From Candidatus Brocadiia bacterium (GTDB lineage: Bacteria; Planctomycetota; PUPC01; DSUN01): a stretch of DNA of 11,834 bases. The stretch is from assembly GCA_016782825.1 (NCBI GenBank), contig JADHXT010000076.1:1-11834 (forward strand), in the 5' to 3' direction. Shown in pieces: positions 6,020-11,834 of this stretch. The notes beneath the pieces were generated by a model. It saw only the letters and a list, made by a program, of their open reading frames with translations, was not told the origin of the DNA and did not search any database. A program made the translations under genes and the position numbers. The first letter of the stretch is position 1, and each line of letters begins with the position of its first letter.

Positions 6020-7368
6020 TTCAGCGTCCAGCCATCGCGGTACTTCTTGCTGATGAGTGCGTTGGCGGCGGCGTTGTCGGTGACGACGCCTTTGGCTCCG
6101 TCGTACTTGATCTTCTTGCCGACGCGGTAGGCGACGAGGCCGAGGAGCATGGTCTCGATGAGCTTTCCGCCGTAGTCGAAGTCGCACGAGGTCTTGAGAT
6201 CGCCCTTGGCGGCGTCGACCCACTCGCGCTGGAAGTGGCCGAGGGGCGGCAGCACCTTGTCCTTGGTCCGCGGCTTGAAATAGGTCATGTCGTCGCGGCT
6301 GCCGAAGGGGATGACGATGCGGGAGCTGAAGTCGGCGATGATGAAGCCGTTGGCGCCCTTGAACATGGCCCCGTGGCCGATCTTCTTGAGATCGACGTAG
6401 CCCCGCGGCGTCCGCGGCATCATGCCGCCCTGATACCAGTGCAGGCGGACGGCGGGGCGCCAGTCGTTCTTGGGGATGTCCCACGAGGTGTGGAGCTCGA
6501 CCGGCGTGACCTCGGGGTTGAACTTCTCGCCCTCCCCCTCGGCGGTGGTGGGCAGATCGGCGTCGAGGGCGTTCCAGGCCAGATCCATCGTGTGGCTGCC
6601 CATGTCGCCCACCTGGCCGCTGCCGAAGTCCCAGTACATGTTCCAGCTCAGGCATCCGCGGAAGTAGCCGGGGTTGTAGGGGTGGAAGGGCGAGGGGCCG
6701 AGCCAGAGGTCGTAGTGGAGATGCTTGGGCGGCTCGCCCTGCTTAGGAAGATAGCCCTTGCGGCGGAGCTGGCGGTTGCCCCAGGCATAGGCCGACTTCA
6801 GCTCGCCAATGGCGCCGTCGACGACCAGCTCGCGGACGCGATTGAAGTTCTCGATCTGGTGGCGCTGGGTGCCGACCTGGGTCGCCAGCTTGTCCTTCTT
6901 CTTCAGGTAGTTGGCGCGGACGACGCGGCATTCCTCGACGGTGTTGCCCAGGGGCTTCTCGCAGTAGACGTGGAGATCGCGGTTGAGCGCCCAGTTGGCG
7001 ACGAAGGCGTGGGTGTGGTCGGTGGTGCAGCAGATGACGGCGTCGAGGCCCTTCTGCTCGAGGCACTTGCGCCAGTCGATGTGCTTCTGCGCCTTGGGGA
7101 ACCGCTTGCCGGTCTTCTCGAGGGTCTGCTCGTTCACGTCGCACAGCGCCACGATATTCTCGTTCGCCGCCGTGCCCATGTGAGCGCGGGCTCGGCCTCC
7201 GGCGCCGATCATGGCGATGTGGAGCTTCTTGCTCGGCGCATCGGCGCCCAGCAGGCCGCTGCGCAGCACCACCAGCCCGCCGATCGCTCCCGCGGCTGAG
7301 GCCAGGAAGCCGCGTCGTCCGACCCGCTCCGTCCTCTTCCCTCGCACGGTAGGCTCTTGAGTGCTCAT
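6013..7368 (-). CDS. Tat-exported Gfo/Idh/MocA family oxidoreductase B
   Basis: 451-residue complete paralogue of the gene at 1-1320, about 80-85% identical over the shared core when compared by eye. Tat signal GRRGFL at 17-22 with a hydrophobic stretch to about 40. Rossmann glycine loop IGAGGRA at 54-60, family EKP motif at 137-139, and DMGSH at 255-259 with the likely catalytic His259. The C-terminal alpha/beta domain is complete, ending LNG. Tat export of a nucleotide-binding sugar oxidoreductase has a precedent in glucose-fructose oxidoreductase of Zymomonas, which keeps its NADP bound; whether that holds here is inference. AAGGAGG at 7378-7384, 9 nt upstream, resembles the leader of the paralogue. 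It lies 81 bp after the NapH-NapG fusion and upstream of the FucI-like gene. The stop codon lies in a heptamer repeat. Substrate unknown. Confidence 0.95.
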   Translation of the reverse strand: MSTQEPTVRGKRTERVGRRGFLASAAGAIGGLVVLRSGLLGADAPSKKLHIAMIGAGGRARAHMGTAANENIVALCDVNEQTLEKTGKRFPKAQKHIDWRKCLEQKGLDAVICCTTDHTHAFVANWALNRDLHVYCEKPLGNTVEECRVVRANYLKKKDKLATQVGTQRHQIENFNRVRELVVDGAIGELKSAYAWGNRQLRRKGYLPKQGEPPKHLHYDLWLGPSPFHPYNPGYFRGCLSWNMYWDFGSGQVGDMGSHTMDLAWNALDADLPTTAEGEGEKFNPEVTPVELHTSWDIPKNDWRPAVRLHWYQGGMMPRTPRGYVDLKKIGHGAMFKGANGFIIADFSSRIVIPFGSRDDMTYFKPRTKDKVLPPLGHFQREWVDAAKGDLKTSCDFDYGGKLIETMLLGLVAYRVGKKIKYDGAKGVVTDNAAANALISKKYRDGWTLNG

Positions 7369-7449
7369 CGGCTCTCGCCTCCTTGCTCCTGGGTTCCTGG
7401 GGCGTCCACGTCGCGCTCCGCCACAGCGTATCGGGAATGCCAGTTCCGA

Positions 7450-8832
7450 TCAACCGCGCCGGGCGACGACTCGGATCGCGGCCTCGGGACAATCGTGCTC
7501 GCAGAGCCCGCAGCCTGTGCAGCGCCGCTCTCTGACGTACGGGCGAGGGATGCGCGTGGGCGTCGGCCGCAGCTCGATCGCATCGTACTCACGCGGACAA
7601 ATGTCCCGGCAGATGAGACACCGCTCGTCGCGAGCCCAGGGCAGACACCGCGAGCGGTCGATGACGGCGAGGCCGATTCGGATGCCCGGCTTGCCTGCCG
7701 CCGCGAACCGCGCGATCGCCCCCGTGGGGCAGGCATCGCCGCAGGCAGTGCAATCCGGTAAACAGGCACCCACTTGCGGCACCAACTGCGGAGTGAAGAC
7801 CGCGTCCAGCCGACTTGCCCGCACGAGTGGCAACAGGCCGCCTGTCGGGCAGACAGCCAGGCACGTGCCACACCCGATGCATCGCGCCACGAGATCCTGC
7901 TCGGTCGCTGCGCCGGGCGGCCGCAGCGGTCCACGAGCCGACCGGGGCCGCACCAGCAGCCCCGCCCCGCCGCCGACCGCGAGTGAGGCGAGCAAGCCGC
8001 GTCGCGAGAGCCCGGTCCGCCTGCCGCTGTCCGGACTCTGGCCTGCGCGCACCGAGGGCCTCGCGAAGCGGAACGCGATGGCCCGCTCGGCGCAGGCAGC
8101 TTCGCACCGCCGGCAGCCGATGCAGTGGGTGGGCGAGCTGTCCGTGGGCGCGTTCCCCATCGGGCAGGCCGCCGAGCACGCGCCGCATTGCGTGCACGAG
8201 CCTGCCATGCGCCGCCGATACGGAGCAACGCGCGCCAGCAGCGACAAGCCGGCGCCCAGTGGACAGAGGGCCCGACACCACAGACGCGGCGCGAGCAACG
8301 CAGTCCCGATGGCTGCCGCCACGAGCGCCCAGCAGATGGCCGCGGCGAGAGAGGCCTGCGGCGCGCCGCGCGCCAGGTGCAGCGCGCGTGAGCTCATCGC
8401 CAGCGGGTCGAGCCAGCCACCGAAGTTCACGCCGACCGCCGCCGCGCCCAGCAACGCCGCGAGCACCCAGAACCTGGCCTCGAAGGCCCATCGCGGCAGC
8501 CTCATCCCTGGACGACGGCCCCGCAGACGGCCCGCGCCGTCGATGGCCGTGCCCAGCGGACACGCCCAGCCGCAGAATACCGACCCAAAGATCGCTGTGA
8601 CAATGAGCAACCCAAGAGCGACCCATCCATAGGGCGCGAGGGCGCGCGCCGCGACCGAGCTCAGCAACCAGGCCAGCGGATCAAGCCGCAGGAACAGATC
8701 GTAAGGCAGCGGCGATGGCCACCCGAGCCGAGCCGCAAGCGCCAGATAGACGAACACGCCGAGGCAAACCAACTGGACCCCGGCGCGCACCCAGACCCAC
8801 TTGGTCGCTTTCGGCTGAGCCCGATCCGTCAT
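7450..8832 (-). CDS. NapH-NapG fusion: polytopic membrane ferredoxin with six Fe-S motifs
   Basis: 460 residues. The N-terminal half is NapH/MauN-like: hydrophobic segments near 17-36, 67-86, 122-140 and 162-180, with the two CxxxCP motifs of the family (Cys87/91, Cys186/190). Two ferredoxin-type motifs follow (Cys213-223 and Cys237-247; the latter lacks the usual Pro). Residues 276-296 are SRRGLL plus a hydrophobic run, like the Tat signal that begins free-standing NapG. The C-terminal half is NapG/MauM-like with four cysteine clusters: 318-328, 357-368, 396-412 and 438-448. Expected role: moving electrons between the quinone pool or cytoplasm and a periplasmic acceptor. It follows the radical SAM gene by 78 bp, so an operon is likely. 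No clear Shine-Dalgarno precedes the ATG. No nitrate reductase gene is near, so the partner is not the usual Nap. Confidence 0.9.
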   Translation of the reverse strand: MTDRAQPKATKWVWVRAGVQLVCLGVFVYLALAARLGWPSPLPYDLFLRLDPLAWLLSSVAARALAPYGWVALGLLIVTAIFGSVFCGWACPLGTAIDGAGRLRGRRPGMRLPRWAFEARFWVLAALLGAAAVGVNFGGWLDPLAMSSRALHLARGAPQASLAAAICWALVAAAIGTALLAPRLWCRALCPLGAGLSLLARVAPYRRRMAGSCTQCGACSAACPMGNAPTDSSPTHCIGCRRCEAACAERAIAFRFARPSVRAGQSPDSGRRTGLSRRGLLASLAVGGGAGLLVRPRSARGPLRPPGAATEQDLVARCIGCGTCLAVCPTGGLLPLVRASRLDAVFTPQLVPQVGACLPDCTACGDACPTGAIARFAAAGKPGIRIGLAVIDRSRCLPWARDERCLICRDICPREYDAIELRPTPTRIPRPYVRERRCTGCGLCEHDCPEAAIRVVARRG

Positions 8833-8910
8833 GATGGACCGAAGTCTACCACCCCTCGATGCGGCGGATCAAGCACAAGCGCCGGCTGCGCCTGGTCGAG
8901 GCTGGTGCCG

Positions 8911-10056
8911 TTAGCCAGGCCGGTATCCCTGGATATCCAGATTCGTGAGACCCGCTTCCTTCGCCGCCCTTGCCGCTTCGTCGTATTCCTCGCGCGTTAT
9001 CTTCCGCGAGATCTCCGGATAGTCGAAAGCCTTGTGCGTCGGTGTGTACTGGGACATAAGGTTGAGGTAAGTGTCTTTGGGGAGGTTCTTCGCTATCCAT
9101 TGGATCACTTCCCTCGCCCCGCTGACACGGTTTGGCATGACCAGGTGACGTATCATCAGCCCTCGGTACATGAGCCCGTCGCTGGCAGGCTTCGCCACGC
9201 CGACCTGACGGTGCATTTCGAGCAGGGCCATCTTGGTCAGCTCTGGATAAGTCTCCGAGGACGAGTAGGTCTCCGCCACCTCAGGCCGCGTGCGCTCGAA
9301 GTCGGGCGGGGCGCAGGTCGAGTACTTCGCCGCCATCTCACCGCTAGCGTACTTCATATCGGGCAGGTAGATATCGACGATGCCGTCGAGCTTCTTCAGG
9401 ATCTCCATGGACTCCCACCCGCAGGTATTGTAGACGAGGGGGAGTCGCAAGCCTCTGGCCGCCGCGATATCGAGCGCACGGACAATGTGCGCGGAGTAGT
9501 GGGTCGGGGTGACGACGTTGATGTTGTGGCATCCCTTCCCTTGAAGCGCGAGCATCATCCGCGCGATATCCTCGATGCTTCTGCGGGTTCCCTGTCCCTG
9601 GAGGCTGATCTCGTAGTTGATGCAGAAGACACACCGGAGCCCGCAGTGGGAGAAGAAGATGGTCCCCGAGCCTCCGCGACCGACGAGCGGCCTCTCCTCC
9701 CCGAAGTGCGGGTGGTAGGATGAGATGACGAGGTCAGAACCGCTGTCGCAGAATCCCTTCTTCCCGCCGTGTCGATCGACCCCACACGTCCTCGGGCAGA
9801 GCTTGCAGGGCTTCATCCGCTTCCAGAGTGCCTCTCCTCGTTTCTTCAGCTCCCCGTTCTTGTGGAGCTTCACGTACCCGGGCTCGAACGCCCCATCGAC
9901 CTCGGCCGCCCGTGCGCCCGGGACAGGCCCTTTGCGGTCGCCGCCAGGGGGGTCGGACGGCGGCGCCGCTCTCTCTCCTTCCCCGCATCCCGCGCACACG
10001 GAGCCCGCTACTGCCAGGCACGATTCAATGAACCGTCTTCTCGAGTGCTCCTGCAT
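8911..10056 (-). CDS. Tat-tagged radical SAM protein, PflX/COG1313 type
   Basis: 381 residues. A Tat-like signal (SRRRFI at 5-10, hydrophobic to about 23) is followed by a Pro/Gly-rich linker to about residue 58. The next segment has four cysteines (Cys84, Cys87, Cys91, Cys103), typical of COG1313 proteins annotated as PflA homologues. The radical SAM motif is CxxxCxxC at 138-145 (Cys138, Cys142, Cys145). After it come GCHNINVVTPTH and DIYLPDMKY, also typical of this group. The reaction is not known. Start: ATG at 10056, with AAGGGA 6 nt upstream. The in-frame GTG at 10077 lies within about 5 nt of the transcription start predicted by the promoter at 10089-10117, which argues against it. A Tat signal on a radical SAM enzyme is unexpected, since S-adenosylmethionine is cytoplasmic. 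It is followed by the NapH-NapG fusion, a plausible electron donor. Confidence 0.9.
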   Translation of the reverse strand: MQEHSRRRFIESCLAVAGSVCAGCGEGERAAPPSDPPGGDRKGPVPGARAAEVDGAFEPGYVKLHKNGELKKRGEALWKRMKPCKLCPRTCGVDRHGGKKGFCDSGSDLVISSYHPHFGEERPLVGRGGSGTIFFSHCGLRCVFCINYEISLQGQGTRRSIEDIARMMLALQGKGCHNINVVTPTHYSAHIVRALDIAAARGLRLPLVYNTCGWESMEILKKLDGIVDIYLPDMKYASGEMAAKYSTCAPPDFERTRPEVAETYSSSETYPELTKMALLEMHRQVGVAKPASDGLMYRGLMIRHLVMPNRVSGAREVIQWIAKNLPKDTYLNLMSQYTPTHKAFDYPEISRKITREEYDEAARAAKEAGLTNLDIQGYRPG

Positions 10057-10062
10057 TGCACA

Positions 10063-10068
10063 TCCCTT
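10063..10068 (-). promoter_or_regulatory. RBS deciding the radical SAM start
   Basis: AAGGGA on the minus strand, 6 nt from the ATG at 10056. It lies inside the predicted transcript, unlike the GAGGA that would serve the GTG at 10077. Confidence 0.6.
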
Positions 10069-10088
10069 CCGAGCCACCCCTTTCCTCG

Positions 10089-10117
10089 ATCATAGGCGCC
10101 GGCCATCGCGATGTCAA
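10089..10117 (-). promoter_or_regulatory. Near-consensus sigma70 promoter for radical SAM / NapH-NapG unit
   Basis: On the minus strand a perfect -35 TTGACA (10117-10112) is separated by exactly 17 bp from TATGAT (10094-10089, 5 of 6 matches). Transcription would start near 10082, giving a leader of about 26 nt to the ATG at 10056. This is the strongest promoter match in the window and suggests the radical SAM gene heads a transcript. Confidence 0.75.
10104..10113. promoter_or_regulatory. Perfect 10-bp palindrome inside the promoter spacer
   Basis: CATCGCGATG is a perfect palindrome lying in the -35/-10 spacer and touching the -35 hexamer. GGCGCC (10095-10100), another palindrome, adjoins the -10. 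The position suits a repressor operator, but 10 bp could arise by chance in GC-rich DNA. Confidence 0.3.
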
Positions 10118-10145
10118 CGGTTCCTGGCCCTGATCGGGGGGCCTC

Positions 10146-10200
10146 ACGCAGAGGGAGCAGAGGCGGAGGATGGAACCGCAGATGCACGCGGATGAAGAGA
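10146..10200. repeat. Interspersed CGCAGAT-type short-period repeat
   Basis: Degenerate units of the CGCAGA(T/G) type (ACGCAGAG, CCGCAGATG, ACGCGGATG) fill this part of the spacer between the isomerase-like and radical SAM genes. They resemble the 9-bp units near 11283-11310. No coding signal. Confidence 0.45.
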
Positions 10201-10253
10201 GAAGAAATCAACAGCAGGCAGGACGCGAGGACGCGCCCTTCCCATCATCGGGC

Positions 10254-10274
10254 ATCCTGTATCCAGCATCCAGT
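10254..10274. repeat. Three ATCCAGC-family heptamers after the isomerase-like gene
   Basis: ATCCTGT (10254), ATCCAGC (10261) and ATCCAGT (10268) are three contiguous units of the heptamer family that forms the large array at 11634-11834. They start nine bases beyond the TGA stop of the gene at 10283-11176. Confidence 0.75.
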
Positions 10275-10282
10275 TGGCTGGC

Positions 10283-11176
10283 TCAGAAGTCATCGCACTC
10301 GCGGTACGCCGCGATGACGGCCTCCTCGCCCTCCTTGCCGGGCTTCGAGTTGCCGTGCTCCATGCCGATGACGCCCTTGTAGCCCTTGTCATGGAGCCAC
10401 TTGAAGATGTTGCGGTAGTTGATCTCGCCGGTGGTGGGCTCCTTGCGGCCCGGGTTGTCGCCGACCTGGATGTAGGCGATCTCGCTCCAGGCCTTCTCCA
10501 TGTTGGGGATCAGGTTGCCTTCCTGGATCTGCGCGTGGTAGAGGTCGTCGAGAATCTTGCACGACGGGCTGCCCACGCCCTTGCAGATGAGATAGGCCTG
10601 CGGCACCTTGCGCAGGAAGAGGCCAGGATGGTTCGCCCACCAGTTGAGCGGCTCGAGCACCATGACGAGGCCGGCCGGCTCGAAGACGCCGGACGCGACC
10701 TTGAGATTCTCGATGCAGTTGGCCGTCATGTAGTCCCACTCGAGGCGCTGGTCCACGCCGCCCGGCACGACGGTGGTCCACTTGGCATGGACCCGCTTGG
10801 CGACCTCGATGTAGCCCTTGGCCTTCTGGGCAATCTCGGCCTTCATCTTCGCCGGCGGCTGCACGAGGCTGCCGAGGCCCGAGACGAAGACGCCCATGGT
10901 CATGCCGAGGCGCTGCATCTCGGCGCCGATCTGGGTCTGGAGCTCGGGGCTCTTGCGGGGCATGCCGTTGTCCTCCCAGGCGTGGAAGCCCTGGTCGGCG
11001 GCGAACTTGAGCTGGTCGATGGGGTCCTTGCCCGCGCTGTGGCGGAACATGTTGAAGTGGGGCGCATACTTCATCTTGAACTTGCCGCCCGCGGCCCCCT
11101 GTGCCTTGGCGGCGGCCGCAACCACGGCGGCGCCGACGCCCAGTCCTGCGGCCTTCACGGCATCTCGACGATTCAT
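10283..11176 (-). CDS. Tat-exported hydroxypyruvate-isomerase-like TIM-barrel protein
   Basis: 297 residues of the xylose-isomerase-like TIM-barrel superfamily, closest in motifs to hydroxypyruvate isomerase (Hyi). The signal is Tat-like: NRRDAVK at 2-8, then an Ala/Val-rich stretch to about 27. Metal-site motifs fit the family: VLEPLN with Glu175, LDDLYHAQ with Asp211 and His214, GDNPGRKEP with Asp240 followed by GEINY, and GMEH with Glu273. Expected chemistry is divalent-metal aldose-ketose isomerisation of a small sugar acid or sugar; Tat-tagged members in planctomycetes have no settled substrate. GGAG 8 nt upstream supports the ATG at 11176, and a promoter candidate lies at 11231-11259. 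It is separated from the radical SAM gene by 226 bp of repeats and a strong promoter, so it is probably transcribed apart. Family firm; exact reaction not. Confidence 0.92.
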   Translation of the reverse strand: MNRRDAVKAAGLGVGAAVVAAAAKAQGAAGGKFKMKYAPHFNMFRHSAGKDPIDQLKFAADQGFHAWEDNGMPRKSPELQTQIGAEMQRLGMTMGVFVSGLGSLVQPPAKMKAEIAQKAKGYIEVAKRVHAKWTTVVPGGVDQRLEWDYMTANCIENLKVASGVFEPAGLVMVLEPLNWWANHPGLFLRKVPQAYLICKGVGSPSCKILDDLYHAQIQEGNLIPNMEKAWSEIAYIQVGDNPGRKEPTTGEINYRNIFKWLHDKGYKGVIGMEHGNSKPGKEGEEAVIAAYRECDDF

Positions 11177-11230
11177 CGGCCTGTCTCCACAGAGCGAGAG
11201 GAGGGATTCCTGCGACGCCCGATGCCCCGA

Positions 11231-11259
11231 GTCATACTCGCCACGGGCCGGCGGGTCAA
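11231..11259 (-). promoter_or_regulatory. Putative sigma70 promoter for the isomerase-like gene
   Basis: TTGACC (11259-11254, 5 of 6) and TATGAC (11236-11231, 4 of 6) are separated by 17 bp on the minus strand. Transcription would begin near 11224, giving a leader of about 48 nt to the ATG at 11176. Geometry and hexamers resemble the stronger promoter at 10089-10117. Confidence 0.55.
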
Positions 11260-11270
11260 GGGAGCAAAGA

Positions 11271-11345
11271 GAAGAGAGCGGTCCGCAGATTGCGCAGATT
11301 GACGCAGAGAAGAGAACAGGAGGAGGAATGAAGAGCGGACAGAAG
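11271..11345. repeat. Direct repeat copy A (partner 11413-11489)
   Basis: A 75-bp purine-rich segment is repeated with few differences 142 bp to the right. Shared landmarks are GAAGAGAG, GTCCGCAGATTGCG, GATTGACGCAGAGAAGAGAA and ATGAAGAGCGGACAGAAG. It contains two CGCAGATTG 9-mers in tandem. No coding signal. Confidence 0.75.
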
Positions 11346-11354
11346 AGATGGGAT

Positions 11355-11381
11355 CACGGATTGCACGGATGGCACGGATGG
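11355..11381. repeat. Three tandem 9-bp CACGGATTG-type units
   Basis: CACGGATTG (11355), CACGGATGG (11364) and CACGGATGG (11373) are contiguous and lie between the two copies of the 75-bp direct repeat. Confidence 0.7.
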
Positions 11382-11412
11382 GAGAGGAAGAGGATGAAGG
11401 ACAAAGGACGGA

Positions 11413-11489
11413 GAAGAGAGGGTCCGCAGATTGCGCCGATTGACGCAGAGAAGAGAAGAAGAGGAGAAGGGATGAAGAGCGGACAGAAG
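11413..11489. repeat. Direct repeat copy B (partner 11271-11345)
   Basis: Second copy, 77 bp, differing from copy A by a few substitutions and a small length change in the purine run. Confidence 0.75.
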
Positions 11490-11520
11490 GCCAGGAGCGC
11501 AGATGCGGAGCGGGGCAGAG

Positions 11521-11548
11521 ATGCCAGATGCCGAATGCCAGATGCCAG
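11521..11548. repeat. Four tandem ATGCCAG heptamers
   Basis: ATGCCAG, ATGCCGA, ATGCCAG and ATGCCAG are contiguous. This is a third 7-bp-period family, distinct from ATCCAGC and TCACGCG. Confidence 0.7.
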
Positions 11549-11633
11549 ATCGCCGAGGTGGGATGGCGGAGGCGGGAGGCCCAGCCACCGCACTGCCTCT
11601 GGCTCGCCCAGAATCCAGTACGCAGTTCCCAGG

Positions 11634-11834
11634 ATCCAGCATCCTGCATCCAGTATCCAGCATCCAGCATCCAGTATCCAGCATCCAGTATCCAGCATCC
11701 AGCATCCAGCATCCGGTATCCAGCATCCAGCATCCAGCATCCAATATCCAGCATCCAATATCCAGCATCCAGCATCCAGTATCCAGCATCCAGCATCCAG
11801 CATCCAGCATCCAGTATCCAGCATCCAGCATCCA
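11634..11834. repeat. Heptanucleotide tandem array ATCCAGC/ATCCAGT, open at the right edge
   Basis: 28 contiguous 7-bp units plus five bases reach the window end, so the array is longer than seen. Most units are ATCCAGC; ATCCAGT is the common variant, with single or double occurrences of ATCCTGC, ATCCGGT and ATCCAAT. Because 7 leaves remainder 1 on division by 3, every minus-strand frame reads the same WMLDAG(C/Y) heptapeptide without stops. The open frames here are therefore artefacts of the repeat. The array lies about 460 bp upstream of the isomerase-like gene. Confidence 0.95.

Noticed and set aside
271..7299. Long plus-strand open frames (for example 1392-2627, 2823-4160, 4163-5728, 5920-7299), up to about 520 codons, rich in Val, Leu, Ala, Gly and Asp.
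   Set aside because: They lie antisense to minus-strand genes with clear family motifs. High GC in codon third positions suppresses stops on the opposite strand, and their translations show no recognisable domain or signal.
8843..8872. Possible promoter (TTGATC, 18 bp, TAGACT) that would make the NapH-NapG mRNA nearly leaderless.
   Set aside because: Weak hexamers. Co-transcription with the radical SAM gene 78 bp upstream is simpler, although the lack of a Shine-Dalgarno remains unexplained.
10057..10077. GTG start at 10077 for the radical SAM protein.
   Set aside because: The predicted transcription start is near 10082, leaving almost no leader, while ATG 10056 has a well-spaced AAGGGA and puts the RR signal near the N-terminus.
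10126..10143. GGCCC/GGGCC stem as terminator of the isomerase-like gene.
   Set aside because: Short stem, 8-nt loop and no T-run; easily expected by chance in GC-rich DNA.
11173..11834. Three overlapping minus-strand frames with repeated WMLDAG-type heptapeptides.
   Set aside because: A 7-bp repeat is open in all frames and yields the same peptide in each. There is no ribosome-binding site and no non-repeat coding signal.
11634..11834. CRISPR array.
   Set aside because: Units are contiguous 7-mers with no unique spacers, and no cas genes are present.

Overview
The window is GC-rich bacterial DNA with eight protein genes, all on the minus strand, so transcription runs from right to left. The content points to Planctomycetota or a close relative in the PVC group: paired Gfo/Idh/MocA oxidoreductases with twin-arginine (Tat) signals, a BNR-propeller sialidase-like protein, a SASA-family esterase, Tat-tagged sugar-isomerase-like proteins, and GC-rich spacers full of short-period repeats. 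This assignment is inferred from gene families and style. No rRNA or other phylogenetic marker is present.

Layout in transcription order. (1) 11834-11177: repeat-rich leader with a heptanucleotide array running off the right edge, a 75-bp direct repeat, 9-bp repeats and a sigma70-like promoter at 11231-11259. (2) 11176-10283: hydroxypyruvate-isomerase-like TIM barrel. (3) 10282-10057: repeats, then a near-consensus promoter (TTGACA, 17 bp, TATGAT). (4) 10056-8911: Tat-tagged radical SAM protein of the PflX/COG1313 type. (5) 8832-7450: NapH-NapG fusion, a membrane ferredoxin with six cysteine clusters. (6) 7368-6013: Gfo/Idh oxidoreductase B. (7) 5896-4334: exported protein with the FucI/AraA isomerase fold. 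(8) 4196-3039: sialidase-like propeller. (9) 2483-1416: SASA/SGNH carbohydrate esterase. (10) 1320-1: Gfo/Idh oxidoreductase A, a close paralogue of B, cut by the left edge.

Two themes emerge. Nearly every product carries an export signal: Tat on five proteins, Sec-type on two, and an internal RR plus hydrophobic segment in the NapH-NapG fusion. The left part (genes 5-10 in the list above, minus the fusion) looks like an envelope or periplasmic carbohydrate-processing cluster: a propeller glycosidase-like protein, a deacylating esterase, sugar oxidoreductases and isomerase-like proteins. The right part pairs an apparently exported radical SAM protein with a membrane electron-transfer protein. 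The substrate cannot be named from sequence alone. In particular, the sialidase label is doubtful because the loop that normally carries the acid/base aspartate is missing.

The spacers hold several unrelated short-period repeat families: 7-bp units ATCCAGC, TCACGCG and ATGCCAG, and 9-bp units CGCAGATTG and CACGGATTG. They also hold a REPIN- or MITE-like pair of GC-rich hairpins in inverted orientation at about 2656-2782. Two genes end with their stop codon inside the first unit of the same heptamer repeat. No tRNA, rRNA, CRISPR array, transposase or integrase was seen.
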